DNA from: Peromyscus leucopus
Lineage: Eukaryota; Chordata; Mammalia; Rodentia; Cricetidae
DNA length: 64,000 nucleotides
Direction: 5' to 3'
Assembly (NCBI RefSeq): GCF_004664715.2
Contig: NC_051079.1
Location: 54,998,503-55,062,502, forward strand
Shown here one piece after another: positions 21,716 to 32,019 of the stretch. A program made the position numbers and the translations under genes. How positions within the stretch are numbered: position 1 is the first letter of the stretch; each line of letters opens with the position of its first letter. The notes under the pieces are model-generated. The model made no database searches. It saw only the letters and a program-made list of their open reading frames with translations, and was not told the DNA's origin.

Positions 21716-22085
21716 TTTCTTTCTTTTTTTTTTAATTTTATAATTAATTTAATTTTACATATCAGCCACTGATTCCCCTGTCCTTCCTCCTCCCACCCCC
21801 CAGCCTTCCTCCCATTCCCCATTCCTTCCTTCAAGGCAAGGTCTCCCCTGGGGAGTCAGCCCAGCCTGGTAGATTCAGTTGAGGCAGGTTCAGTCCCCTC
21901 CTCCCTGCACCAAGGCTGTGCAAAGTGTCTCAGCATAGGCCCTAGGTTCCAAAAAGCCAGCTCATGCACCAAGGACAGGTCCTGGTCCCACTGTTTGGGG
22001 GCTTCCAAACAGTTCAAGCTAATCAACTGTCTCACTTATCCAGAGGGCCTGATCCAGTTCCATGGGGGCTCCTCAGCTATTTCTT
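21716..22085 (-). mobile_element. L1 3' UTR fragment
   Basis: The reverse complement shares long blocks with the 3' UTR of the L1 at 51739-52262 (TCCAGAGGGCCTGATCC-type and TGGTCCCACTG-type segments). The T-rich left end is the poly-A side. It is severely 5'-truncated and inserted in repeat 'F'. Confidence 0.85.
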
Positions 22086-22365
22086 TCTTTTTTTTTTTTT
22101 TTTAAAATGCTGTTTATTGAAGGAGGGAGAAGGTCTTAAATACAGGCTTACAGCACAATGAGAGAACCCTGGAGGGCAGAAGTTCGCTACAGATGTTTTA
22201 CAATCTTGCATCTAAGCTGTTAACACCCATTATACAGAATACATAAACAAGCATTCAGGAGGGTGAATCCCAGGAGGGAATTAGCATAGGGAGGATATCA
22301 AGGTCAAGATAAGCAAGCAAAGCAACAGTTATCCAAAACAGGGGCCAGGGCCCTACAGGTCCCCT
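22086..22365 (-). mobile_element. LTR fragment ending at its poly-A site, with A-tail
   Basis: On the minus strand the sequence ends CTTCAATAAACAGCATTTT followed by about 17 A. It is preceded by an LTR-like body (CTGTATTTAAGACCTTCTCC). A poly-A tail directly after an LTR polyadenylation site is not a normal proviral junction; it suggests copying of an LTR-terminated RNA by L1 machinery. Confidence 0.5.
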
Positions 22366-22480
22366 TTTTTACTTCAGCTCTCTGTTAGCTTTGCGCCTCT
22401 ACTCACTTGTACCCAGGCTGACTCGAACCAGTGGCTCTGCTCCGAGTGCTGGATTACGTGCGCCCCACGCCCCCAGTCTG
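22366..22480 (-). repeat. B1 SINE remnant with many small deletions
   Basis: It aligns with the local B1 consensus along most of its length (AGCTTTGCGCCT, CCAGGCTGACTCGAA, CCGAGTGCTGG) but has about a dozen 1- to 10-base deletions. Confidence 0.7.
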
Positions 22481-22483
22481 CTT

Positions 22484-22648
22484 ATAAATCCAGACCACCA
22501 GCCAGACTGGACCCTCCCCCACTGATCACTAGTTGAGAAAATGCCTTATAGCTGGATCTCATGGAGGCATTTCCTCAGCCAAGGCTCCTTCCTCTCTGAT
22601 GACTCTAGCTTGTGTCAAGTTGACACATAAAACGAGCCAGTAGAATAA
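22484..22648 (+). repeat. Rodent interspersed repeat 'F', 3' part
   Basis: It continues the copy broken at 21711: CTCCCCCACTGATCACTAG, GAGAAAATGCCTTATAGC, GACTCTAGCTTGTGTCAAGT. Confidence 0.75.
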
Positions 22649-22685
22649 CAAAATTTCTTTTGGTTATAAAATTACACATTTAGCT

Positions 22686-22795
22686 TGCACGCTTTATAGA
22701 CTCGGAGAGAGAGCAGATCTCTGTGATTCGAGAAAAAGCGCAAATACACAGAAAACTTTTGAAAAAAAAACAAAAAAAAAAACAAAAAAATTACA
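22686..22795 (+). repeat. B1 SINE remnant with many small deletions
   Basis: It has CACGCTTTAT, AGACTCGGAG, CAGATCTCTGTGATTCGAG, AAGCGCAAATACACAGA and an A-rich tail. The order is right for B1 but a third of the bases are missing. Confidence 0.65.
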
Positions 22796-22930
22796 CATTT
22801 ATAACTTTCCTTCTTTGAGCTTAATGTATTTTTCAAGTTTTCTATAGTGATCAAGTATTTTATGAGAAGAAATAATACTGATCAACCCATTTCCAACAAA
22901 TAAGCTATAGGCCATCATTTGAGTGCTTAC

Positions 22931-23095
22931 CATTACTTTTCTCAAGGTGTATCTTTTGCACCGAATATCGTCCATGAGCATCTCATAAGGGGTGAGCTGG
23001 TATTCAATCGGCAACGGGTTGTACTGCCGCTGTTGGACCTTCTTAAGTTTTACCCCATTTCGCAAATCCCTCATCACCTGTACCCAGAATCGTGC
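22931..23095 (-). CDS. SPIRE1: SPIRE1 coding exon: WH2-A and WH2-B actin-binding repeats (about exon 6)
   Basis: This exon has 165 nt (55 codons), phase 0 at both ends. It runs from [20 protein letters not shown] to KRYTLRKVM. The acceptor is TTCTTTCAG and the donor GTAAGC. Two WH2 repeats are visible by their helix plus LKKV/LRKV signature. WH2-A has the [14 protein letters not shown] helix and LKKV at residues 17-20. WH2-B has the [15 protein letters not shown] helix and LRKV at residues 51-54. Each binds one G-actin monomer in the barbed-end cleft, and the string of four is what nucleates filaments. Apart from one Q for E the exon matches the human sequence as I recall it. Confidence 0.98.
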
Positions 23096-23286
23096 CTGAA
23101 AGAACCAACGATGGATAATCATCAATAAACAAATCCACTAGTTTTCTCTGAATGCTTACAGTCATAGAGAATAAAGGAAAGGCATGGATGTAAAACATCA
23201 ACCAAGGAAAGAGAACACATTAGATTTTAGGATATCACTGGATGAGTAGAAAGTCAGTAAACTGAATTACAAGACACACGTCCCTG

Positions 23287-23647
23287 TGGTCATTTGAATG
23301 TAATTGGCCCCCATAATTTCATAGAGAGTGGCACTATTAGGAGGTGTGGCCTTGTTGGAGTGGGAATGGCCTTGCTGGAGGAAGTGGGTCACTGTGGGCG
23401 GGCTCCGAGTCTTTGGCTTAAGCTTTGCTCAGGGTAACTTCCTGTTGCCTGCAAGATGTAGGACTCTCAGCTACTCCTCCAGCACCATGTCTGCCTGCAG
23501 GCTGCCATGCTTCCTGCCATGATGATAATGGACTGAACCTCTGAAACTGGAATTGAGCCCCCTCAATGAAATGTTTTCCTTTATAAAAGTTGCCGTGTTC
23601 ATGATATCTCTTCACAACCACAACAATAAAAACACCAACTAAGACAG
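23287..23647 (+). repeat. Rodent LTR-like repeat 'H' (MaLR-related?)
   Basis: Blocks such as AGTGGCACTATTAGGAGGTG and TGGCCTTGTTGGAG, then GACTGAACCTCTGAAACTG, are typical of a very common rodent repeat. I associate it with MaLR-type LTRs (MT/ORR1) but the family name is uncertain. Confidence 0.55.
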
Positions 23648-24402
23648 TCCCCAATACTACTGCTTATTGAAAGCGTGGTGTATTCCCCACACCCCGACTT
23701 GGAGTCTAGCTATATGATTGTGTGGTCAGTGGAATATCAGTGAGTGAGAGGACACTAAAGACTTCAAAAGCACATGTACAGCAAGCTGTCCTTCTCATGC
23801 TTCTTCAAGCGTGGTTTGGCTCTGTTCTCAGGACAGAGCAGAGATGATACAGCTGCCCTGCAGACCCGTGAGTCACTAGGTAAGTCCACTGCTCTACCCC
23901 TGGCTGTGTTGTGCTTAGCGCACAGCACTGCTGCATCTACAGCTGGTGGATACACGTACTTGCTGTTAGCTGGGCACCAGCAGCTGCTTCACCTGCCCGA
24001 GTTCATCTCATCAATGAGAAGTAAGTAATAATGAAGACTCGACGTCTTGTGTTTTATAAATATACAATGCTCAAAATTATAATTTTACATTATCTAGTAC
24101 ACATCCTATAATCAGTTCTCTTATCTAGAAATAATAAGTCTCTCTCCACCTTCAAAAGTTCTAATAAAACGAGACTTACATCAAATACTTAGTAACATAT
24201 ACTAAAATGTGCAATATTCCTTAACCCCTTGGTTTACTTGTCTTACCTATCATTGTCTACTTCAGTGAAGTCAACCCATACAGTGTTTAATTAAAATGTA
24301 ACTTATTAAAATTAATGTGTCTTCAATAGCTACCTAAAAACATAAGTTAAGTCATGAGAATTTTCCACACTCCAGTGTGCAGCTCACTGACAGAGGAGAT
24401 GG

Positions 24403-24827
24403 TGTAGATGTAACCAACCGTCTTATTAAATAAGAAACACAGAAACAATGTAAAAGAGAAAGCCAAGAGGTCAGAGCTCAGAGCTCAGAGCTAAAATCTC
24501 ACCCTTCCTCCTGTGGTGGTCCCAGCTTCCCGAAAGAGAGCTATTTCCCTGTGTGTAAGTCATTTCATAGTCATTCTGCCTTCTCATTGGTTGTAAACCC
24601 AAACATGTGACTGCCTCGTCACTGTCTAAATGTACAGCCCTCCAGGTCTTAAAGGCATATGTCTCCAATGCTGGCTGTATCCCTGAACACACAGAGATCT
24701 ATGGGATTAAAGGCGTGTGCCACCACCGCCACACTGTCTATGGCTCTAATAGCTCTGACCCCCGGGCAACTTTATTTATTAACATACAATCAAAATCACA
24801 TTTCAGTACAATTAGAATACCACCACA
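24403..24827 (-). mobile_element. Solo LTR, class II (ERVK-type), minus orientation
   Basis: This is a 425-bp LTR whose minus strand begins TGTGGTGGTATTCTAATTG and ends GGTTACATCTACA. It carries AATAAAGTTGCCCGGGGGTC on that strand. A perfect 6-bp duplication AGATGG lies at 24397-24402 and 24828-24833; 6 bp is the size left by class II endogenous retroviruses. A B1-derived block lies inside. No internal viral genes are present. The same family is found at 26517 in the other orientation. Confidence 0.85.
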
Positions 24828-25319
24828 AGATGGTTTGTATGTATGAGTTTCTAGGGTCTATCTACAAAACCAAACCAGTTTCTCTGTATAAAATAAACGG
24901 TTACATTTCTCAAGATGACTTTTCATTCACTCTCTTCTGAGGATGGAACTGAGGTCATCAGGGGAGACATCAGGCACCTTTCCCGCCGCTCCAGCCCCTT
25001 TAGAGACATCAACTTCTCCATTCCCCTCTTTGCTCTCATCTTCCCAGGTCATTCACCTGAGCAGTGTTGTGAGAAGAGGTGGGATCTAGCAAAAGGAACT
25101 CCCCTTCAAGTTTGTGAGGGTCTGCTCAGTGATTGCTGCAGTTTGGATTATTATTTATTATTATTTTGCAAAACTTCAGTGATTATTACTATTATTAGGT
25201 GTGATGTGTGTGTGTGTGGGTATGCATCCCCATGGAGCATATGTAAGTCAGAAGACAACTCTGTAATGTCAGTTCTCTCCTTCCACCTTGTCTTCTTTAG
25301 TTTAAAAAAAAACATACAC

Positions 25320-25475
25320 TTGGTGGTGGTGGTGGTGGCGGCGGCGGCGGCGGCAGTGCACACCTTTAATCCCAGCACTAAGGAGGCAGAGGCAGGTGGA
25401 TCTCTGTGAGTTCAAAGCCAGTCTGGTCTACAGAGCGAGTTTCAGAACAGCCAGAGCTACACGAGGGGGTGGGTA
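25320..25475 (+). repeat. B1 SINE with expanded GGT/GGC head
   Basis: The usual B1 head GGTGGTGG has become about six GGT plus about six GGC units before CAGTGCACACCTTTAATCCC. The rest is normal B1 down to GAGCTACACGAGGG. Confidence 0.93.
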
Positions 25476-25499
25476 GGGGAGTCATCACGAACAACAATA

Positions 25500-25875
25500 A
25501 CAACAAACACAAGAAACAGCCCAAGTGACCATCAGGAGATGACTAACAAACTGATTTCTCTGTAAAGTGGAGTGGCACTTAGTACCAAATGGAAGGGCAA
25601 TAGTGATACAGGTGGCGGCAGCACCAAGTCTGAAAACACACTGTGCCCAGTGCAAGAAGCGCAGATGACACACTCATCACTATCCCACATGAAACTCTGG
25701 ACAATGCAAATGGAGAGAGCAGGGAGGCAGGAAATAGAGTAACAAGGGGATGATAGGATCATTATTTTGATTATGGTGATGGTCACATGGATATACTCAC
25801 CAATGTGTCAAAACTTACCACATTGTACACTTTGAACATGTACACCTTATTATAAGCATGTCTATACTGTTTCTT
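25500..25875 (+). repeat. Old L1 3' end fragment
   Basis: It starts with an L1 ORF2-like CCCAAGTGACCATCAGGAG and ends with a mammalian L1 3'-UTR-like series (GATGGTCACATGGATATACT, TGTCAAAACTTACCACATTG, TACACTTTGAACATGTACAC). No open frame. Confidence 0.6.
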
Positions 25876-25919
25876 AGTAAAGATGTTAAGGAACATGGCA
25901 AACAAAAACTAATATTGTC

Positions 25920-26115
25920 ACCGGGTGCCTTTAATCCCAGCACTCGGGAGGCAGAGCCAGGCAGATCTCTGTGAGTTCGAGGCCAGCCTGGGCTACAGAG
26001 TGAGTTCCAGGACAGGCACCAAAACTACACAGAGAAACCCTGTCTCAAAAAACCAAAAAAAAAAAAACAAAAAAAAACAAAAAAAAAAAAAAAAAACCCA
26101 AAAACAAACAAACAA
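25920..26115 (+). repeat. B1 SINE lacking part of its head
   Basis: It reads ACCGGGTGCCTTTAATCCCA, so the GTGGTGGCGCAC segment is missing. The 3' part is intact, with a long A/AAAC tail. Confidence 0.93.
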
Positions 26116-26227
26116 CAACAAAAACCCTAATACTGTTAAGGGAACTTATTCACAGTTCTCAAATCTGCATCTATTTCAAGAGTCTTTCACTTAATAATAC
26201 CATTACTATCCTTTAAAAAAGATTTCC

Positions 26228-26415
26228 CGGCTGGAGAGGTGGCTCAGAGGTTAAGAGTACTGACTGATCTTCCAGAGGTCCTGAGTTCAATTCCCAGCAA
26301 CCACATGGTGGCTCACAACCATCTATGATGAGATCTGGTACCCTCTTCCAGTAAAAAGGCATATATGCAGGCAGAACACTGTATACATAACACATAAATA
26401 AAATCTTAAAAAAAA
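26228..26415 (+). repeat. B2 SINE
   Basis: This is a complete B2: GGCTGGAGAGGTGGCTCAGA, CCACATGGTGGCTCACAACC, ATAAATAAAATCTTA. Confidence 0.95.
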
Positions 26416-26516
26416 ATAAAATAAAATAAAAAAGATTTCCATGTTACCTGTGTGTGTGTGAGAATCTGAGAAAGTTTATGTGCAATGCATGTGTATGAGC
26501 CCTTGGAAGCCACAAG

Positions 26517-26932
26517 TGTAGTGGTATTCTAATTGTACTGAAATGTGGTTTTGATTGTATGTTAAATAAAGTTGCCCGGGGGTCAGAGCTATTAGAGCCA
26601 TAGACAGAGTGTGGAGGTGGTGGCACACACCTTTAATCCCATAGATCTCTGTGTGTTCAGGGATACAGTCAGCATTGGAGACATATGCCTTTAAGACCTG
26701 GGGGCTGTACATACAGACAGTGACGAGGCAGTCACATGTTTGGGTTTACAACCAATGAGAAGGCAGAATGACTATGAAATGACTTACACACAGGGAAATA
26801 GCTCTCTTTCGGGAAGCTGGGACCACCACAGGAGGAAGGGTGAGATTTTAGCTCTGAGCTCTGACCTCTTGGCTTTCTCTTTTACATTGTTTCTGTGTTT
26901 CTTATTTAATAAGACGGTTGGTTACATCTACA
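26517..26932 (+). mobile_element. Solo LTR, class II (ERVK-type), plus orientation
   Basis: This 416-bp element begins TGTAGTGGTATTCTAATTG, ends GGTTACATCTACA and contains TTAAATAAAGTTGCCCGGGG. It is the same family as 24403-24827, clearly alignable along its length. A perfect 6-bp duplication CACAAG lies at 26511-26516 and 26933-26938, different from the partner's, so the two are independent insertions and not the ends of one provirus. Confidence 0.87.
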
Positions 26933-27099
26933 CACAAGGACATCTGATCTCCTGGAACTGGAGTTAGTTGTGAGCAGCCCGGCTGTGCTGGGACCTGAAC
27001 CTGTGTCCTCTGCAAAAGCAGTAAAATCAACTGCTGACCATGTTCTTTAATCTCAAAGTCAGAATCCTAAAGTGTGCCTCCCTTGATATCTGGAACGCT

Positions 27100-27345
27100 T
27101 TACTGAGAACTTCCTGACATCCACTGTCCTGTGCCCAAGAGTGTTCTACCTGAGAGCAGGGACTCTCAGTGTCTACAGGATTTGGGATGGTGTCTGAAAA
27201 GGAGTGTACACTCAAGTGTGCCATATGGAAACACCTAACCTCCTGTTCTAGAAAATATCCTCTCTAGTCTAGACTGTGTCAGGGACGGCAGAGACTACAT
27301 ATTCCTCATTCTGCATCTATAGGCCTCTAACCCAGTAAATGTTCA
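27100..27345 (+). repeat. Possible L2 fragments
   Basis: Two degraded stretches resemble L2 3' ends (TCTACCTGAGAGCAGGGACT; CCAGTAAATGTTCATTGGAT). The match is weak. Confidence 0.35.
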
Positions 27346-27532
27346 TTGGATAAAAAAAATGCATCATACTGCTAGTCTCACATCCTGACACAGAGCTTCT
27401 GTTTTGAGTAATGAGTATTATTTAAGGTATTTATAATTATAAATGTTAATAGCAATATTTCCAGACACAATGGGGCAGCTCTTTCACGATAAGAAAAACT
27501 TTTATAATGAAAATATTTATTCACTTATTGTT

Positions 27533-27785
27533 CAGCGGGGAGCTCACCTTGTCCTCACTCCCCACCCCCAATCCCAAACCCCACCCACCAAGTGGTGGCT
27601 CCGCCCCCGCTCTCCAAGACCACCTACATGGTATTTAAGCTCCAGTCACTAGACCTGCCATGTGAGTTCTCCTCTCTCCCTGGCCTCACTTCTGAGGGCT
27701 TGGGTCACCCAGGGTGCTTTGCTCATTAAACCTAGACTTTTAATTTGGCTTGATCTGGCTTATTGTGTTGGTGGGGAGATCTACT
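27533..27785 (+). mobile_element. LTR-like fragment with promoter-type motifs
   Basis: A pyrimidine- and GC-box-containing part (GGCTCCGCCCCCGCTC) is followed by a TATTTAAG box, then CTCATTAAACC and TTATTGTGTTGGTGGGGAG, the layout of an LTR U3-R-U5. No flanking duplication was found and the exact ends are uncertain. Confidence 0.45.
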
Positions 27786-27937
27786 AGTGGGAATACAAAA
27801 ATACTTACCACTTGTAAAGTCAAGCATTCAAATGTATGTACTAATTCATCCTTCAGTCCTTAATAACCAGCATTAAAACAAAACCAAACACTATTTTTCA
27901 AAGCTGAACTTATCAGAAAGTATATCCAGTTCCTTAC

Positions 27938-28015
27938 CCAGTCTGCATTTTTCAGGTCCTCCAGATCTGGGCTAGATTCATCAGTCTTTTCCATTTCTTG
28001 AATCTTCTTAAGATT
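27938..28015 (-). CDS. SPIRE1: SPIRE1 coding exon: linker and start of WH2-A (about exon 5)
   Basis: This exon has 78 nt (26 codons), phase 0 at both ends, reading [20 protein letters not shown] then LKNADW. The acceptor is AACCGACAG and the donor GTAAGG. It links the KIND domain to the first WH2 repeat, whose amphipathic helix begins at the final ADW and continues in the next exon. Reading through the donor would add V-R-N-W and soon a stop, which confirms the boundary. It is preceded by the longest complete intron of the window (14.5 kb). Confidence 0.97.
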
Positions 28016-28506
28016 CTGTCGGTTAAAATAAAATTTAAAAACCAATTATGGAAATTATATTAAGCTATAAGCAAGTTATAATTCCAAAAATTTATCTTTA
28101 GAGAAAATGGAGAGAAAAGTATCAATGAAGATAGTTCATTAAAGCCCATGGGTAATGACTTCCTTCTTTTCTTTAATTTTACTCTTTTTTTAAAATTACA
28201 CTCTCTTCTTGACTACTGAAAACAGTACTGGGCTAGTAAAGCAGTCTTCGTCCTGGCCATTCCACACCATCTCTCTCCACTGCCCTCTCCTTTTCTGCAG
28301 ATATCAGGTTCAATGGAAACCACTAGTTGCTCAGACAGGCCTTCCTTTCTTCCCTTTTATAACAAAATTTCTTCACCTCTCTGGGCTCTGAGCATCCTGT
28401 TAGGTTCACACTTGTCTGTGGCTTCTCTCCAGGCTCCCTTAGCAGAAGGCCATGCACAGAGTTAACAGGAGCTTTGGAAATTTTGGATGCTTGGCATGCA
28501 TTTGTG

Positions 28507-28858
28507 ATGGCTAATCTTGATTGTCAACTGGACAGGATTTAGCATCACCATGGAAACAAATCTCTGGGCCTGTCTTAGAGCGGTTTTTAAAAACTGGGTT
28601 AATTGAGATGGAAAGAACCACTTTAAATGTGGATGATACCATTCTACGTGCTGGCATTCCAGGGTGAAAAGGGAGAAAAGCAGCACCCCCTCTCCGCTTC
28701 CTGGGAGGAAATGTAAAGAGCTCTGCCACATGCTCTGGTACCGTGCCTCCCGGCCACCATGGACTACGTACCCTTAAACCTGAGGGGAACAAAGCCTCCT
28801 TCTTTCGGTTGTTTCTGTCAGCTATTTTGCCCAGTGACAGGAAAAACAACTAATACAG
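28507..28858 (+). repeat. Rodent interspersed repeat 'G', second copy
   Basis: It reads GATGGCTAATCTTGATTGTC through GACAGGAAAAACAACTAATA. It shares the head and end with 6145-6604; the middle differs. Confidence 0.55.
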
Positions 28859-28965
28859 TATTTATCAAGTAATTTATTTATAAACCTCAAATGATAAATT
28901 GCCTTTTAAGCAGCATCAATCCAACACTGGCAACTTGCAAGAAAATACTGACTAATAAAACGATG

Positions 28966-29128
28966 GGATGGTGAGATGGCTTGATAAAGGCACTTGCCAC
29001 CAAGCCCAGTGGCCTGAGCTAGATTTCTAGGACCCACAGGCTGGAAAGACAAAACTTACTTTTTCAAGTTTGTCGTCAGACTTCCACACACGAAATGCAC
29101 ACACATGTACATGCATGCATGCATGAAT

Positions 29129-29170
<42 letters not shown>
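28966..29170 (+). repeat. B3 SINE ending in (CA)n
   Basis: The head is GGTGAGATGGCTTGATAAAG, then CACTTGCCACCAAGCC, ending in GCATGCATGCATG and about 20 CA units, a normal place for CA expansion in B3. Confidence 0.8.
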
Positions 29171-29174
<4 letters not shown>

Positions 29175-29903
29175 ACTTTTGAAAAGCATATTTACAAGTT
29201 AATTATAAACATACTGTATTCCATGCCTACTAATAGCAATTCAACCTTAATATATATTACCTTTGGCTGAATTATTTGCCTGCTTACCCACAGACTAGAT
29301 TGAAATGTACTATATGAAACCTAGCTTGTTTTATATGACATTATAAACAAAAAATTTCCAAACTGTTTATTTTTTAGCTTCCTAACATCTCATATTATCC
29401 ATCTGCAAAATGAGGCTAACACCACCACCTTTTAAAAATACTCTTAATAAAGAAATGTTAATGCAGGAAAAAAGAAAGTGTGGTACAAGTAATGCATTCT
29501 TTCTTCTATCCCTAGGGGGAACAGAAGGAAAACACCCAACTCTTTTCTAGTTATTCCAGAATGTGTTTACACAATTTTCTTTAAAAGTCAAGATTCCTTC
29601 GAAGATGCTGAAATAAGATACATGGCCTTGTCTAGGTTACCCGATCTGGGGCTTCTATTCACCTATGAAATCAAAGTGTCACAGTCTACCCTTCTAACTT
29701 TAAGTAGAGGAAGTGACACATCAAATCACTGACACAGAAAAGAGACCGGGCATAACTTCCTAAGACTAACAAACAGCAATTGACTATACCACAGGGCGTA
29801 ACAAAACCTAAAACAGGTATTTCTGATGTGCTAAACACAGACTTTTGGAGGTAAATTAGCAGCATGACTACCGCCGCCAACTGCTGTCAGTCACCTTCAG
29901 AAA

Positions 29904-30234
29904 TGTGGTGATACATTGTGTACCCTAATAAAATTTGCCTAAAGATCAGAGACAAAGGAACAAGCTACAGCCACCACCTCTTACCTCACCGACTCCTCAG
30001 CCTGAAAAACTTCTAGCCCAAAGACTTTAGTTCCTGTCTCCTCACGCATTATATGCCTTTCTCAGCCCACCATTACACTTCCTTCTTAGTGCTAGGATTA
30101 AAGGCGTCTGACTCCCAACTACTGGGATTAAAGGTGTGCACCACCACTGCCTGGCATCTATGTTTAATCTATTGGCTTGTTCTGGTCTCTGATCTTCAGG
30201 CCAGGTTTATTAGAGTACATAATATATTACCACA
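29904..30234. mobile_element. 331-bp element with long terminal inverted repeats
   Basis: The first about 65 bases (TGTGGTGATACATTGTGTAC and on) recur inverted at the other end (ending GTACATAATATATTACCACA). They pair over TGTGGT, TGTAC, CTAATAAA, GCCT, AAGATCAGAGAC and ACAAGC. The centre holds B1-derived pieces (GGGATTAAAGGTGTGCACCA). A related left end starts at 63812. No target duplication is clear. Confidence 0.7.
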
Positions 30235-30338
30235 TTTCCCTTTTTTTGTTTAAAATAATAAAAGGTTATAACTAATATAAGAAAAACTATATATAATAAG
30301 TACAATAAGTATATACAATATATACAGTCAAGAATTAT

Positions 30339-30461
30339 GCCGGGTAGTGGTGGCGCATGCCTTTAATCCCAGGACTCAGGAGGCAGTGAGTTCGAGGCCA
30401 CCCTGGGCTACAGAGTGAGTTCCAGGAAAGGCGCAAAGCTACACAGAGAAACCCTGTCTCG

Positions 30462-30495
<34 letters not shown>

Positions 30496-30512
30496 AAGAA
30501 AGAAAAGAAAAG
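30339..30512 (+). repeat. B1 SINE with 50-base A-tail
   Basis: This B1 has a short internal deletion (GGAGGCAGTGAGTTCGAGGC), a GGAAAGGCGCAAAGCTAC 3' half and a long A/GAAA tail. AGAATTAT and AGAATTAC flank it. Confidence 0.95.
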
Positions 30513-32019
30513 AATTACATTAACAATGTCCAGTCTATAAACATTTGACAAATTCAGAGAAAATACTCTATTATTTATCCTATTTTGGTGAGTCCAAAGT
30601 GTACCTAATTCACTTTCTATCTTAACTTGTATTACCAACTGAATACTATCTTTTGATGTCTTTCAAACTTATATACTTTACACCTCTTTAGTGAGTTTCT
30701 TTTCTGAATTTGTTAACAAGGAAAACTATATAATTATCTAGTCTTCAACTCCCTCAGAGACCTGAGAAAGAAATAATATTTACTGAGTAAGCAGGAAATG
30801 CAAACAAGCAACTTCCAAAAACTGTGAGAAATGACAGAAACAGTTAGCTGCCTGGACAGTCACCCAAGGTTCCTCTGCAATGGTGGGGCATCATCTTTGG
30901 CCTATAGGCTTAGCATATGGGACAGACTCATCTGTGAAGCAGAATTTTCCTCAGGGCTGTCCTACTTTGTCTTGGCAAAGTTCGGCAGTCCTTTCTTTTG
31001 TGCCCTGCTTCTCCCATTTGGACAGCATACCGTCAGCATTTTAAATGCCATATTCTGTAGATCTCTGAAGTGTTTGAAGATGACCTGTCTATCTAAAATA
31101 TATCTCTTTGACCTTGAAAACATACCTAATATGACTTACAAGTTTGATTGTAATAACTTGCATTTTTTATATCCTAATTAGTTGGTAATAACAACTTTCA
31201 AGGACTAGCAATTTGCATTACATTGTTAAATGAACTGTATAGGTACAATACCTGAACAAGATTAGAAGTATATGTACAGTATGTTCTAACTAAAATAATC
31301 TCAAATTTGTATCAATATACAAAATCTGCATACAATATACAAAAATATAATCCAATGTAAAATATTTAAAATAAGTAGTTGCTTTTTAAAAGTAGATTCC
31401 ATAATCTACCTTTTTATCTTATCAACAATCCTCATAAGACAGCTGGGGGTCAGGTTCTACTTATTTTGTTAAATGGAACCATCAGGAATACTTAAGAATT
31501 CTAATAACACACAAAGAAAGAGAATAAAATTTATGATTACTAACTGGTCTTTGCAAAAAGTGTCATGACCTTACATCAAAATCTGAATAGGAATCATTAT
31601 TACTAAACCAGTATTCTTCATTGTCTATTATTTAAGATGTACCAACCTAGTACAGTACTTCTGATATTCAAAATCCCCCCATTTTTTTGCTAGAAATTAG
31701 GTATTAAAAAAAAAAAAAAAACTCTGATGATTCAAAACTATAGTCTGAAGTGCACAACCTCCATGAAGTATCAAAATCAGAGGTGAGTGGGGAAGAGACC
31801 ACACACAGGCAGAAGCCCTTATTTGGTTTCCAAGATGTTATTAAAGTTCTATGCAAAAAGGATCAATGTTTGAGAGTATACACTATTCTATTGATTGAAA
31901 GAGTCTTTGGGGTTCTTAAGTTACAATGGTAGAAGAAAATGGATTTAGGAGAATTGTTTCTGGGCAGCCTGGGACCACACCTAACAGCACCACCCAGTCC
32001 ACTGAACTGGAAGGAACTA

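Larger units (their letters stand above)
16563..22930 (-). other. SPIRE1 intron, 6.4 kb, with nested mobile elements
   Basis: It holds three B1-like copies, B2/B3 copies, a hAT-type MITE (18344-18537), an interrupted B3 (18698-19470) and the nested complex 21481-22790. I see nothing recognisable in 16826-17300, 17435-17755, 17926-18340, 19471-19903 or 20461-21268; the last may include one very old B1-like piece near 20840. Confidence 0.7.
23096..27937 (-). other. SPIRE1 intron, 4.8 kb, with an inverted solo-LTR pair
   Basis: It contains repeat 'H' (23287-23647), two solo LTRs in opposite orientation, a B1 with a trinucleotide expansion, an L1M scrap, a head-deleted B1, a B2, a possible L2 (27100-27340) and an LTR-like piece (27533-27785). 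I see nothing recognisable in 23648-24396 or 24834-25318. Confidence 0.7.

Noticed and set aside
24403..26932. A single provirus with LTRs at both ends
   Set aside because: The two LTRs are in opposite orientation, have different target duplications and enclose B1, B2 and L1M sequence with no viral genes.
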